This document shows, piece by piece, positions 1-6,797 of a stretch of DNA of 15,908 nucleotides. Position 1 is the first letter of the stretch; every line of letters starts with the position of its first letter. The DNA lies in contig CAIJNU010000094.1 in NCBI GenBank assembly GCA_903822115.1, positions 1 through 15,908 of the forward strand, written 5' to 3'. The notes below the pieces were generated by a model. That model made no database searches, was not told where the DNA came from, and saw only the letters and a program-made list of their open reading frames with translations. The position numbers were made by a program, and so were the translations under genes. Source of the DNA: an uncultured Candidatus Peregrinibacteria bacterium. GTDB lineage: Bacteria; Patescibacteriota; Gracilibacteria; Peribacterales; Peribacteraceae.

Positions 1-670
1 CCCACGCAACGCGGTACGCATCTTCATCACCACCGTAGCGTTCATGCTCGATCGGACAATCGATCGTTCCGGGCGCGACGGCATTGATAGATATTCCGTG
101 CGAGCCCAGCACCGGTGCCATCCCCGCGACAAAATGGTGCAGCCCGGACTTCGATACTTCGTATGGATCCATCTTCAGTGGAATCCTCCCCCTCACGCTC
201 CCCATCACGCCGATGGAGCGGTGGCGATGCTCGTCTCTTTCCTCTTTCCTTTTCGCCAGCTCGATCATAACTTTTGCGGCCTCTCGGATCAGAAGAATTG
301 TTCCGGTGAGATTCACGCCAATCTGTTGTTGAATCTCCTCGGGCTCCATGTCCAAAAACGCTTCCGGTGATTGGCGTGACGCAACGGTGACGAGCAGGTC
401 GAGGCCGCCGAGTTGGTCTCGAGCTTCGGCAACCACTTGTTCCACCTGCCATTGCTTCGTCTGATCGAGCGGAGTGTGCGAAATGTTCCCGCCGAGCCTT
501 TCTATTCTTTTTCGCACGGCTTCGATGCCGATGCCCGCCGTGTGATGCAGGGGATGGTACGTTCCGACAATATGCACGCCCCTTCCCGCCAGTTCCTCGC
601 CAATCGCCGCACCGACGTAGGAATTGATTCCCGTCACGAGAGCCTTCGCGCCTTCAAGCCTGTTTGGCAT
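1..670 (-). CDS. Short-chain dehydrogenase/reductase (SDR), 3' end outside the window
   Basis: The ATG at 670 opens 223 codons with no stop before the left edge, so the C-terminus is missing. The layout is a classical SDR Rossmann fold, likely an NAD(P)(H)-dependent cytosolic oxidoreductase of the FabG type. The cofactor motif is TGINSYVG (residues 13-20). A catalytic Ser158 lies in VMGSVRG, and Tyr170 and Lys174 lie in YEVSKSG, followed by INAVAPGTI (about 196-203). Two positions are unusual: Tyr18 replaces the middle glycine of TGxxxGxG, and TVAS replaces the usual NNAG after strand 4 (about 95-98). The gene starts 12 bp after the stop of the PEP synthase-like gene and has no Shine-Dalgarno sequence, so it is probably cotranscribed with it. 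SDR membership is secure. The substrate cannot be read from sequence. Confidence 0.86.
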   Translation of the reverse strand, partial: MPNRLEGAKALVTGINSYVGAAIGEELAGRGVHIVGTYHPLHHTAGIGIEAVRKRIERLGGNISHTPLDQTKQWQVEQVVAEARDQLGGLDLLVTVASRQSPEAFLDMEPEEIQQQIGVNLTGTILLIREAAKVMIELAKRKEERDEHRHRSIGVMGSVRGRIPLKMDPYEVSKSGLHHFVAGMAPVLGSHGISINAVAPGTIDCPIEHERYGGDEDAYRVAW

Positions 671-682
671 AGGGGGCGGATG

Positions 683-2728
683 CTAGTAGCGATGACCAAC
701 GGTGTCCAGGGATGAACCGGAAGGGGCTTCTCCCGATGCGTTCCCCAACTTCACCGGATAGACGCGTCCCGTCGTATTATCCGCCACTACCCTCACACGT
801 TTATGTCCCGCAAATGAAGAAAAATCCACGATGTGAGATCCGTCAAAATCCACTCCCACGGTATTGTCCAGTATCACACGCGCCGGTGTCATGGGATGAG
901 TCGAGTCCTTGGACATGAAGAGACAGAGCAATCCACGCTCAACGCAGAGCGTCTCGATGTGTCCGGCATTCTCACGTGAAGGATTGAGAATCGCCACAGC
1001 ACCCTCCTTCGGCAAGCACGAGTGAATCCCTTCTTTTTTGTTTGTTACGAATTGGCTTTGTTTGAAAATTACCACTCCCCTCTTTTCTCCATTATGGCCA
1101 AGTGTTTCCAATACATCCAACTCCATATCTCCGATGCCGACGGCATCGGATTCAAAAAGGAATTCACTTTCTGGAAAAGTTACTTCCGGGGGGGGTATAA
1201 GCACGTGAGGAGGAAGCAAGCGCACCTGAACGCCATCGACGACGCCTCGACGATGCAGAAATTCCATTTGTACAGGTCTACCGTAGTGCATCTCCACGAA
1301 CATCCCGATGTCTGCCGTGTCACAAATCCGATCCAAGCTGTCGAATCTTCGCTCGTCAGGCTGAATGTGAAAGACAACGGATGTTGTGGCAGAAAAGCTA
1401 TGTTCAATCACCACACGGTACTGCTCGTTCTTCTTGAAAATGACTCTGCCCTTTTCCTCCATCACGACTTCCAATTGCCCGGGGGCAAAAGGTTTGACGG
1501 TATTCATCTGCCCCTTTCCCTCCAAATTTTTCACATGTCGGTGGCACACAATGCCCATACTTGCCTGTGTGATGCCATACCTCTTCCGGTGCTCCACGGC
1601 TTTTTGCGCATCGACGGATGCATACACACGCTCCGCAGCATCCACAAAATCCTCGAAGGAAGCATCCGCAGGCAGGAGCTCCGAATGATAAATATCCGCT
1701 CCGGTCGTTGCCTCGATATCTTCGGAAAACACTTCGCTGCTGCGCACCCACGTTTCCTGACCATCTATCCAAGTGTAATACTGTCGCAAATCCTCACGAA
1801 TGTCCTCTCCTTCTTTGCGGCGCTCATGCAGTGCTGTCGGGATTCTCTCGAAAGGAGGAATATTGAAGCTGCACCCCGTCCGAAGAATCTCATTGATCTT
1901 CGGCGCCAATAGACGCAACACTTCCAGATTCGCCCCCTTCGCACCGTACTTGAGCGTTTCGGCGCTCAGCTTCACTTCATCCACGTGTCCGATCGTTTGG
2001 AAGATTTTCCTCTCGCGCATCGCAGTATCGAGGTGCATGAGAATCTCTCGCGTTTGAATATGGTCTCTCCTGACTCGTTTTCCGTTTCGCATCCAACATG
2101 ACTGCTCCAGATAGGGTGATTGCATCGACTGGAGAACATTGCTCGCACTCAAGCGTTGATAGGAAGGTTCTGCGATCTGAACAAACATGTAGATATCATG
2201 CGCATTGACCAATTTCCCCAATCGCTCTAAGAGCAGATCGGCAGCTTGAGCTCTCTCCATCGGATCCGATCCTTGAATGGATGCCGAATCATACAGCAAC
2301 ATTGTGAAGTCCCAATCCTCGATGCGTTCCACATACGTTTCAACCAAGTATTTCAAATCATACTCGACAGCTTGTTTCACCCCCCAGACATCCGCCGAGG
2401 GGCCTAATCTATTGCAGAAGTACACTGTGGAATCCGAAATGTGTCTGCTGATTCTCTGAACATAGGAATCCAGTGAATACAGCAACCTCAAGAATGCCGC
2501 GTCATCCGCCATCGTCGTACGAAGAGAGTCGAGGTACGCGGACGTTTCTAGGTGTACGCGATCTGGACTGGTGATTTCTTTAAGGAGATTCGTCACGACA
2601 TCTTGCAATCCGGCATTTTCGATAAGCTCAAGAATTCTGCTTCGAATACTCTGCAGCTGCGACGACACATCATTTCCTGAGAGAGGCTTCTCGGTTTCTG
2701 CTTGCCATCGTTTGAGATCTTTTTCCAA
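683..2728 (-). CDS. PEP synthase/pyruvate phosphate dikinase-like protein without the PEP-binding barrel
   Basis: 681 aa from a TTG start at 2728. An in-frame TAG lies three codons upstream, so TTG is the only early start. Residues 1-250 are mostly helical and unfamiliar to me. From about 260 the protein resembles the ATP-binding domain of PEP synthase and PPDK: GAKGANL (262-268), TWVRSS with a following acidic ED (327-338), a VYAS block (369-372), RKRYGI (381-386) and MGIVCHRHV (391-399). Residues 575-604 resemble the swivelling phosphohistidine domain. AGHIETLCVERG aligns by eye with the TSHAAIVARELG type of motif, making His590 the candidate phosphoryl carrier. The family's C-terminal PEP/pyruvate TIM barrel is absent, so the acceptor is unknown. 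A transferase acting on another substrate, as in rifampin phosphotransferase-like proteins, is possible. The gene probably shares a transcript with the downstream SDR. A C8 tract at 1188-1195 leaves the frame intact. Confidence 0.65.
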   Translation of the reverse strand: MEKDLKRWQAETEKPLSGNDVSSQLQSIRSRILELIENAGLQDVVTNLLKEITSPDRVHLETSAYLDSLRTTMADDAAFLRLLYSLDSYVQRISRHISDSTVYFCNRLGPSADVWGVKQAVEYDLKYLVETYVERIEDWDFTMLLYDSASIQGSDPMERAQAADLLLERLGKLVNAHDIYMFVQIAEPSYQRLSASNVLQSMQSPYLEQSCWMRNGKRVRRDHIQTREILMHLDTAMRERKIFQTIGHVDEVKLSAETLKYGAKGANLEVLRLLAPKINEILRTGCSFNIPPFERIPTALHERRKEGEDIREDLRQYYTWIDGQETWVRSSEVFSEDIEATTGADIYHSELLPADASFEDFVDAAERVYASVDAQKAVEHRKRYGITQASMGIVCHRHVKNLEGKGQMNTVKPFAPGQLEVVMEEKGRVIFKKNEQYRVVIEHSFSATTSVVFHIQPDERRFDSLDRICDTADIGMFVEMHYGRPVQMEFLHRRGVVDGVQVRLLPPHVLIPPPEVTFPESEFLFESDAVGIGDMELDVLETLGHNGEKRGVVIFKQSQFVTNKKEGIHSCLPKEGAVAILNPSRENAGHIETLCVERGLLCLFMSKDSTHPMTPARVILDNTVGVDFDGSHIVDFSSFAGHKRVRVVADNTTGRVYPVKLGNASGEAPSGSSLDTVGHRY

Positions 2729-2736
2729 AGTAAACT

Positions 2737-2765
2737 ATTTTAGATGCCCTCAGCATGTCGCTCAA
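2737..2765 (-). promoter_or_regulatory. Candidate promoter of the PEP synthase-like gene
   Basis: On the minus strand, TTGAGC (2760-2765), a 17-bp spacer and TAAAAT (2737-2742). Only 8 nt separate the -10 box from the TTG start at 2728, so the predicted transcript would begin within about two nucleotides of the start codon. There is no Shine-Dalgarno sequence. This supports the TTG start. Confidence 0.45.
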
Positions 2766-2805
2766 TAGTCTTAAATGCCTTCCGCCATCTCCCTCACCGC
2801 ACCTC

Positions 2806-3111
2806 TTATTTTCCACCCAACTGTTTATTCGGACCAACGGCTTTACCTCTAGCATCAGGAATACCTCTCCAATTACAACGACGCACCTCAGTGCCTATAG
2901 GAAGCCATGTTGCATGCTTGATAGGAGAGGCTCCCTCAATTCGTTGCGCAATCGGCTCTATCACCATCCCAGAAACTACAGCTCTTACTTTGCTTACCGT
3001 ATCATCTCCAATTCTCATTGGAGCCTCTGCTCTTTGAGTGTCAACAACCTCTCGAAGCTGTTTCGGTGCAATAGAACGTGACTCATTAAGTTTGGGGAAT
3101 CTATAGCTCAT
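2806..3111 (-). CDS. Hypothetical protein, 101 aa
   Basis: An ATG at 3111 opens 101 codons ending in TAA. I do not recognise the protein. It is basic, has no signal peptide or membrane segment, and carries a hydrophobic stretch at about 43-57 (RAVVSGMVIEPIAQR) and a glycine/lysine-rich tail. A good sigma70-type promoter lies directly upstream at 3135-3163, and that is the best evidence that the frame is used. The overlapping plus-strand frame has no such promoter. There is no Shine-Dalgarno sequence. The stop lies 77 bp before the start of the PEP synthase-like gene, in the same direction. It could be a small partner of the downstream genes or a spurious frame. Confidence 0.5.
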   Translation of the reverse strand: MSYRFPKLNESRSIAPKQLREVVDTQRAEAPMRIGDDTVSKVRAVVSGMVIEPIAQRIEGASPIKHATWLPIGTEVRRCNWRGIPDARGKAVGPNKQLGGK

Positions 3112-3134
3112 ACGATTCGGGGAAATTATGCGGT

Positions 3135-3163
3135 ATTGAACCTTATATTTCGGTGTTTGTCAA
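3135..3163 (-). promoter_or_regulatory. Sigma70-type promoter for the 101-aa gene and possibly the genes downstream
   Basis: Minus strand: perfect TTGACA (3158-3163), a 17-bp spacer and TTCAAT (3135-3140, four of six consensus bases). The expected transcript start is near 3128, giving a leader of about 17 nt before the ATG at 3111. The surrounding 3112-3239 gap holds nothing else I can support beyond a weak ATCCG/CGGAT hairpin just after the upstream gene's stop. Confidence 0.6.
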
Positions 3164-3239
3164 ACGCTCGTTTAGTGCATATTTGAGTATGTATCAGCGA
3201 TATCTCTTCAAATCCGCAATGGAATGACCGGATAATTCC

Positions 3240-3950
3240 TCAATCGACATCATATCCAATCCTTCTATACGAAGACATCCAGACTTGCTTTCGAAAACAA
3301 GCATCCCCGTGGTCGCTAATATCGAGCCCATTTCCATACCAGGACAGTGCAGCATGGCCAAGGGCCGATCGCTCCTTGCACCGTGTCCAATAGTGCTTCA
3401 AGTGGTTCTCACCCCCTTTCAAATGCTGGGCAATCAGCGCCGAAGCGCCGAGAACGATCGGAACTGTGCGCTCTTGCCCATGAAGGAGATGCGTCTGATC
3501 CCGGTATTGTTTATGATTACTTTCAGGAATCGGAAGTCTCATGGCATAGATTCCAGCGGGAATTTTGTGATTTGCCCACAGATAATGTTTCCACCAATCT
3601 TGCTCATGAATGAGATCACCGCCGGTCGATGAATGGAATAGTTCCATCAATGACCATCCCCCGTAACGGATTACGACCTCGTCGGGCTCGCCGACGATGA
3701 TCGGTTCGCGAGCCTGTTCCCCGAAGCCGAGCAGAGCCGTGGCATCGTAAACCTGGCGGGGGTGTGTATCGAGAATCTCGATTGATGATCGTCCAAGGGG
3801 ATCGACTCCTGAGCCCTGCCTCAGAAGATCCCTCGCCGCAGCGCCAGTGGCGTACTGCAGAGCGATCGCATTACCGGGATGAATTGCCCTGAGACCAAGC
3901 TCAGGAAAAAGCTCATCCGCCGCTGCCACATCCAATTTCGATCTGTGCAT
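3240..3950 (-). CDS. Hypothetical protein with RYGGWS block, 236 aa (paralogue 1)
   Basis: ATG at 3950, with an in-frame TAA two codons upstream, so no earlier start exists. It appears soluble, with no signal peptide or transmembrane segment. It shares a collinear pattern with the next gene upstream in transcription: a LLGFGEQ block (74-80), RYGGWSLMEL (95-104), a DWW...W block (118-125), a PAGIYAMRLP block (131-140), VLGASALIAQHL (166-177) and a C-terminal strand ending GLDISD (208-213). This order and spacing make the two genes paralogues, although identity by eye is low. His, Trp and Tyr are abundant in the middle. I know no family with this pattern and assign no function. The gene has its own promoter candidate and is probably monocistronic. 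Confidence 0.7.
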   Translation of the reverse strand: MHRSKLDVAAADELFPELGLRAIHPGNAIALQYATGAAARDLLRQGSGVDPLGRSSIEILDTHPRQVYDATALLGFGEQAREPIIVGEPDEVVIRYGGWSLMELFHSSTGGDLIHEQDWWKHYLWANHKIPAGIYAMRLPIPESNHKQYRDQTHLLHGQERTVPIVLGASALIAQHLKGGENHLKHYWTRCKERSALGHAALSWYGNGLDISDHGDACFRKQVWMSSYRRIGYDVD

Positions 3951-3981
3951 AAGTTATCTTGGTGAAATTCGAAGACGGAGC

Positions 3982-4008
3982 ATTATAGAAGATTTTTTTG
4001 AATAGCAA
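3982..4008 (-). promoter_or_regulatory. Candidate promoter of paralogue 1
   Basis: Minus strand: a perfect TATAAT -10 box (3982-3987) and TTGCTA (4003-4008) as the -35, with a short 15-bp spacer. The -10 box lies 31 nt before the ATG at 3950, giving a leader of about 25 nt without a Shine-Dalgarno sequence. The -35 assignment is weak; the -10 is strong. Confidence 0.45.
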
Positions 4009-4074
4009 TGCTTGGCCTCACCCAATTTAGATTCGTCGAAATTTTTTCAACATCAGGCCCCCCTCCTTGCTTCA

Positions 4075-4755
4075 TTATTTTCTTGGATTTCTTTTATCAG
4101 TCCCGAAAACATAGAACAAATCTGTCCTCTTGGAACTCCTGACCTCTCCCGCTGGCGACTCATCGGGATTCTCAGTTGCAGAATGTAATTCTGTGTCCGC
4201 ATCCCTTTCGGGCATCTGATCCTTGTGAACACTATCAACGACGTATGCTCCGTCTCGCATCTCGACGATAAGGCGCTGATCATAGGGCAACTGGTTTGAG
4301 CAGAAAGTCGAACGACCCTTGGAGAGATCCAAACCTGTCTGCGAAAGATGTGCCGCCAGCAAGGATGCCACGAGGACCACATGCTCCGACCCGTCGAGGA
4401 GAAGTCGATAGTCACCCGGCTGCAAGTTGTCATCGACCCAAGTATTTCCCTCGCACCAATCTCGGGGAGCCATCAAACCCTGATTTTGAACGACGGCATT
4501 CTCAAGTAATTCATTCAATGACCATCCTCCGTAGCGAAGCACGTGCTGGTAGATGTGATCCGGCTCGGGAAGGGGGCTATTGTCGTGTTGCTCAAATCCC
4601 AGAATCTTTGCCGCATTGAAGGAGCGGCGACGGGGTTCCTCTAGAAGAGCTTCTCGAAGTAATGTTCGAACCGCCTTAAGCGCTCTTGTGACGCGCATCA
4701 TCGGAGGTCGTCCAGCTGTTCTTTCCAAGTGATCGAGTGTATCAGGATTTTTCAT
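4075..4755 (-). CDS. Hypothetical protein with RYGGWS block, 226 aa (paralogue 2)
   Basis: ATG at 4755. The product appears soluble, with no signal peptide. Blocks shared in the same order with the 236-aa neighbour are ILGFEQ (51-56), RYGGWSLNEL (74-83), a DWCEGNTW block (99-106), PGDYRLLL (113-120), VLVASLLAAHL (127-137) and a strand RLIVEMRDGAYVVDS (161-175). The N-terminus is basic and helical (about 20-45). The tail from about 180 is charged, low in complexity and absent from the paralogue. No known family is recognised. The two genes lie head to tail, 124 bp apart, each with its own promoter candidate, so they look like an old tandem duplication that diverged. The predicted transcript starts at or next to the ATG. 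Confidence 0.72.
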   Translation of the reverse strand: MKNPDTLDHLERTAGRPPMMRVTRALKAVRTLLREALLEEPRRRSFNAAKILGFEQHDNSPLPEPDHIYQHVLRYGGWSLNELLENAVVQNQGLMAPRDWCEGNTWVDDNLQPGDYRLLLDGSEHVVLVASLLAAHLSQTGLDLSKGRSTFCSNQLPYDQRLIVEMRDGAYVVDSVHKDQMPERDADTELHSATENPDESPAGEVRSSKRTDLFYVFGTDKRNPRK

Positions 4756-4761
4756 AAAGGC

Positions 4762-4789
4762 ATTTTATAATTGAATTACTGATTGTCAA
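4762..4789 (-). promoter_or_regulatory. Candidate promoter of paralogue 2, giving a near-leaderless mRNA
   Basis: Minus strand: perfect TTGACA (4784-4789), a 16-bp spacer and TAAAAT (4762-4767, five of six). Six nucleotides separate the -10 box from the ATG at 4755, so transcription should begin at about the A of the start codon. An alternative -10, TATAAA with a 14-bp spacer, gives nearly the same start. No terminator is visible in the 65-bp gap after the permease gene. Confidence 0.55.
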
Positions 4790-4820
4790 TAATCAATTGA
4801 GCCCTTCCCCTTGCGATGAT

Positions 4821-6047
4821 TTATTCGAACCTCAGCGCCTCAATGGGACGCAAACGCGCCGCTCGGCGTGCGGGGTATATGCCGAAAATGAGCCCGACGG
4901 AGGCGGCTACGCCGATGGCAAGTGCGATGGCGCCAAAGGAAACAGCGAAAACGTACGTGGCGAGAAATTTCTTCGCGATAAGTGCGATGATGAGTGCGAA
5001 AGAGACGCCAGACGCGATGCCCACGAATCCCCCGATGAGCGTAAGGAGCGTCGACTCGATGAGAAACTGCTGGAGGATATCCTTCCCGCGCGCACCGACC
5101 GCCTTGCGCAGTCCGATCTCGCGTGTCCGTTCCGTCACCGCCACAAGCATGATATTCATGATGCCGATGCCGCCGACCACGAGCGAAATGGCCGCAATGA
5201 GCGAGAGGAAGAGCGTGAGCGACAGCGAGACGGAGCCGAGAATGTCTTCGGCCTGCTTGCTCGTGTGCACGACAAAGTCATCCTTCTTCGGATCGTTCCC
5301 GGGATTGTCGATCTTGTGGCGCTGACGAAGAAATGCCGTGAGGTCCGCGAGCGCGAGATCGCTGTCCGTCGCTGCAGACAACGTCATGTAATTCACGTAC
5401 TTCTGTCCCGTAATCTCCTTCGCGACGGAGAGCGGGACGTAGATGCGCTGATCCGCGTTCTGAAAAAACTGCGCGCCGAGGGGATTGGCCACGCCAACAA
5501 CGAGAAAACTCGAATTCTTCACCTTGATGCGCTGACCGACGGGATTGCCGTCGCCGAAGAGGTCCTTTGCCGTGTCGGGGCCGAGAAGCGCAACGGCACG
5601 AGCCCCCTGATCATCCTGCGCATCGATGAGACGTCCGACCTTGGCCGTGACGCTCTGATTGATGAAGAAGTTCTCCGTCGTACCAATTACCTGTGGCTGC
5701 GACTTCTGCGATCCGTACGTCGCATCACCGGGAATGAAGACAACGGGAGAAACCGTACGCACCGTTGAAAGCTGGCTGATCGCCGTCACGTCATCGAACG
5801 TGAGACTGTCGAACCCCACGCGCGGGACGCCGCCCCCTCCTTCCACAGTCGAGGGAAAGATGACCATCGTATCCGCCCCGAGGCTCGAGACTTGTCCGAG
5901 GATGAGGCCGCGCACGCTCGCGCCGAGCGACGTCATGAGCACGACGGATCCGACGCCGATCACGATGCCGAGCATCGTGAGAAATGACCGCGTCTTGTTG
6001 GACAGGATGCCGCGGAGCGCGATGCGGAAGGTGTCAGCGGACTTCAT
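4821..6047 (-). CDS. MacB-type ABC transporter permease
   Basis: 408 aa from the ATG at 6047, which follows the ATPase stop by one base (TGA-C-ATG). A longer in-frame reading to 6146 would overlap the ATPase and is rejected. The first membrane helix is at about 21-41 (SFLTMLGIVIGVGSVVLM). A large extracytoplasmic MacB_PCD-like domain spans about 45-270. The C-terminal FtsX domain has three helices (about 275-305, 327-358 and 367-392), the ERTREIGLRKAVGAR coupling region (306-320) and the closing PARRAARLRPIEALRFE. It should dimerise with the ATPase and act as a mechanotransmission exporter together with the adaptor upstream. Substrate (drug, peptide, lipoprotein or other) is unknown. It is the last gene of the marR operon, and length and topology are normal for the family. 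Confidence 0.93.
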   Translation of the reverse strand: MKSADTFRIALRGILSNKTRSFLTMLGIVIGVGSVVLMTSLGASVRGLILGQVSSLGADTMVIFPSTVEGGGGVPRVGFDSLTFDDVTAISQLSTVRTVSPVVFIPGDATYGSQKSQPQVIGTTENFFINQSVTAKVGRLIDAQDDQGARAVALLGPDTAKDLFGDGNPVGQRIKVKNSSFLVVGVANPLGAQFFQNADQRIYVPLSVAKEITGQKYVNYMTLSAATDSDLALADLTAFLRQRHKIDNPGNDPKKDDFVVHTSKQAEDILGSVSLSLTLFLSLIAAISLVVGGIGIMNIMLVAVTERTREIGLRKAVGARGKDILQQFLIESTLLTLIGGFVGIASGVSFALIIALIAKKFLATYVFAVSFGAIALAIGVAASVGLIFGIYPARRAARLRPIEALRFE

Positions 6048-6048
6048 G

Positions 6049-6780
6049 TCATTTGAGCGAATGAACCTGAGCTGCAGATTTCTGCTTGTTGTTGCGAATA
6101 TCGCTATCGATGCGGCCATCAAGAATGTGGATGATGCGCTGCGCAAATTCCGCCGTCGTCCGTTCGTGCGTGACGAGAATGATCGTGTGTCCGAGGCGGT
6201 GCAATTCCTGAAGCGTCGCCATCACGGCGACGCCCGACTGAGAATCGAGGTTGCCCGTGGGCTCGTCGGCAAAAATCACTTCGGGCTCCGTCACGAGCGA
6301 CCGGGCGATCGCCACGCGCTGCTGCTGTCCGCCGGAGAGCTGATTGCTCAGGTACGACGAACGATCCGAAAGTCCCACGAGCTCGATGGCGTGCTTCACA
6401 AGTTTCTCTCTCTCGCGCTCGTGGATGCTCGGGTGGTAGAGAAGCGGAAGCATGACATTTTCAAATACGGTCGTGCGCGGGAGGAGGTTGAAGGACTGGA
6501 AGACAAAGCTCACGCTAAGCGCACGGATGCGCGCGAGGGCATCGTCATCGAGATTCTCCGTCGGCTTGCCCTTGAAGAAGTACGCGCCGGTTGTCGGCGT
6601 ATCGAGGAAGCCGAGGATGTGCATGAGCGTGGATTTCCCGGAGCCCGACGGCCCCATGATCGCAACGAACTCTCCCGAATTGATCTGCAAATTGACATCG
6701 AAGAGCACAGGCGTTTCCACCTCTCCATTGAAGTAGGATTTACAGAGTTTGCGCGCTTCGAGGAGTGGAGTGGTGGTCAT
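6049..6780 (-). CDS. MacB/LolD-type ABC transporter ATP-binding protein
   Basis: 243 aa from the ATG at 6780. A GTG at 6801, overlapping the adaptor stop as GTGA, would add seven residues and cannot be excluded. All nucleotide-binding motifs are present: Walker A GPSGSGKST (43-51), Q-loop Gln95 in VFQSFNLLP, signature LSGGQQQRVAIAR (148-160), Walker B VIFADEPTGNLD (168-179) and the switch His205 in LVTHE. It is a cytoplasmic ATPase of the MacB/LolD/FtsE subfamily that energises the adjacent permease. It lies between the adaptor and permease genes with almost no spacing, so translation is probably coupled. Confidence 0.95.
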   Translation of the reverse strand: MTTTPLLEARKLCKSYFNGEVETPVLFDVNLQINSGEFVAIMGPSGSGKSTLMHILGFLDTPTTGAYFFKGKPTENLDDDALARIRALSVSFVFQSFNLLPRTTVFENVMLPLLYHPSIHEREREKLVKHAIELVGLSDRSSYLSNQLSGGQQQRVAIARSLVTEPEVIFADEPTGNLDSQSGVAVMATLQELHRLGHTIILVTHERTTAEFAQRIIHILDGRIDSDIRNNKQKSAAQVHSLK

Positions 6781-6797
6781 GATTTGCTGGAAATGCG

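Noticed and set aside
1188..1195. G8 tract within the PEP synthase-like gene, and 7-base G/C tracts in the adaptor (8484-8490) and Trp-rich lipoprotein (10115-10121), as phase-variation sites
   Set aside because: The reading frames continue normally through all three, and a few such tracts are expected by chance in 16 kb of this composition.
2670..2855. 61-codon minus-strand frame overlapping the start of the PEP synthase-like gene, possibly its frameshifted N-terminus
   Set aside because: The 681-codon frame has its own promoter and a TTG start, and no domain continues across a proposed shift. It is most likely a chance frame.
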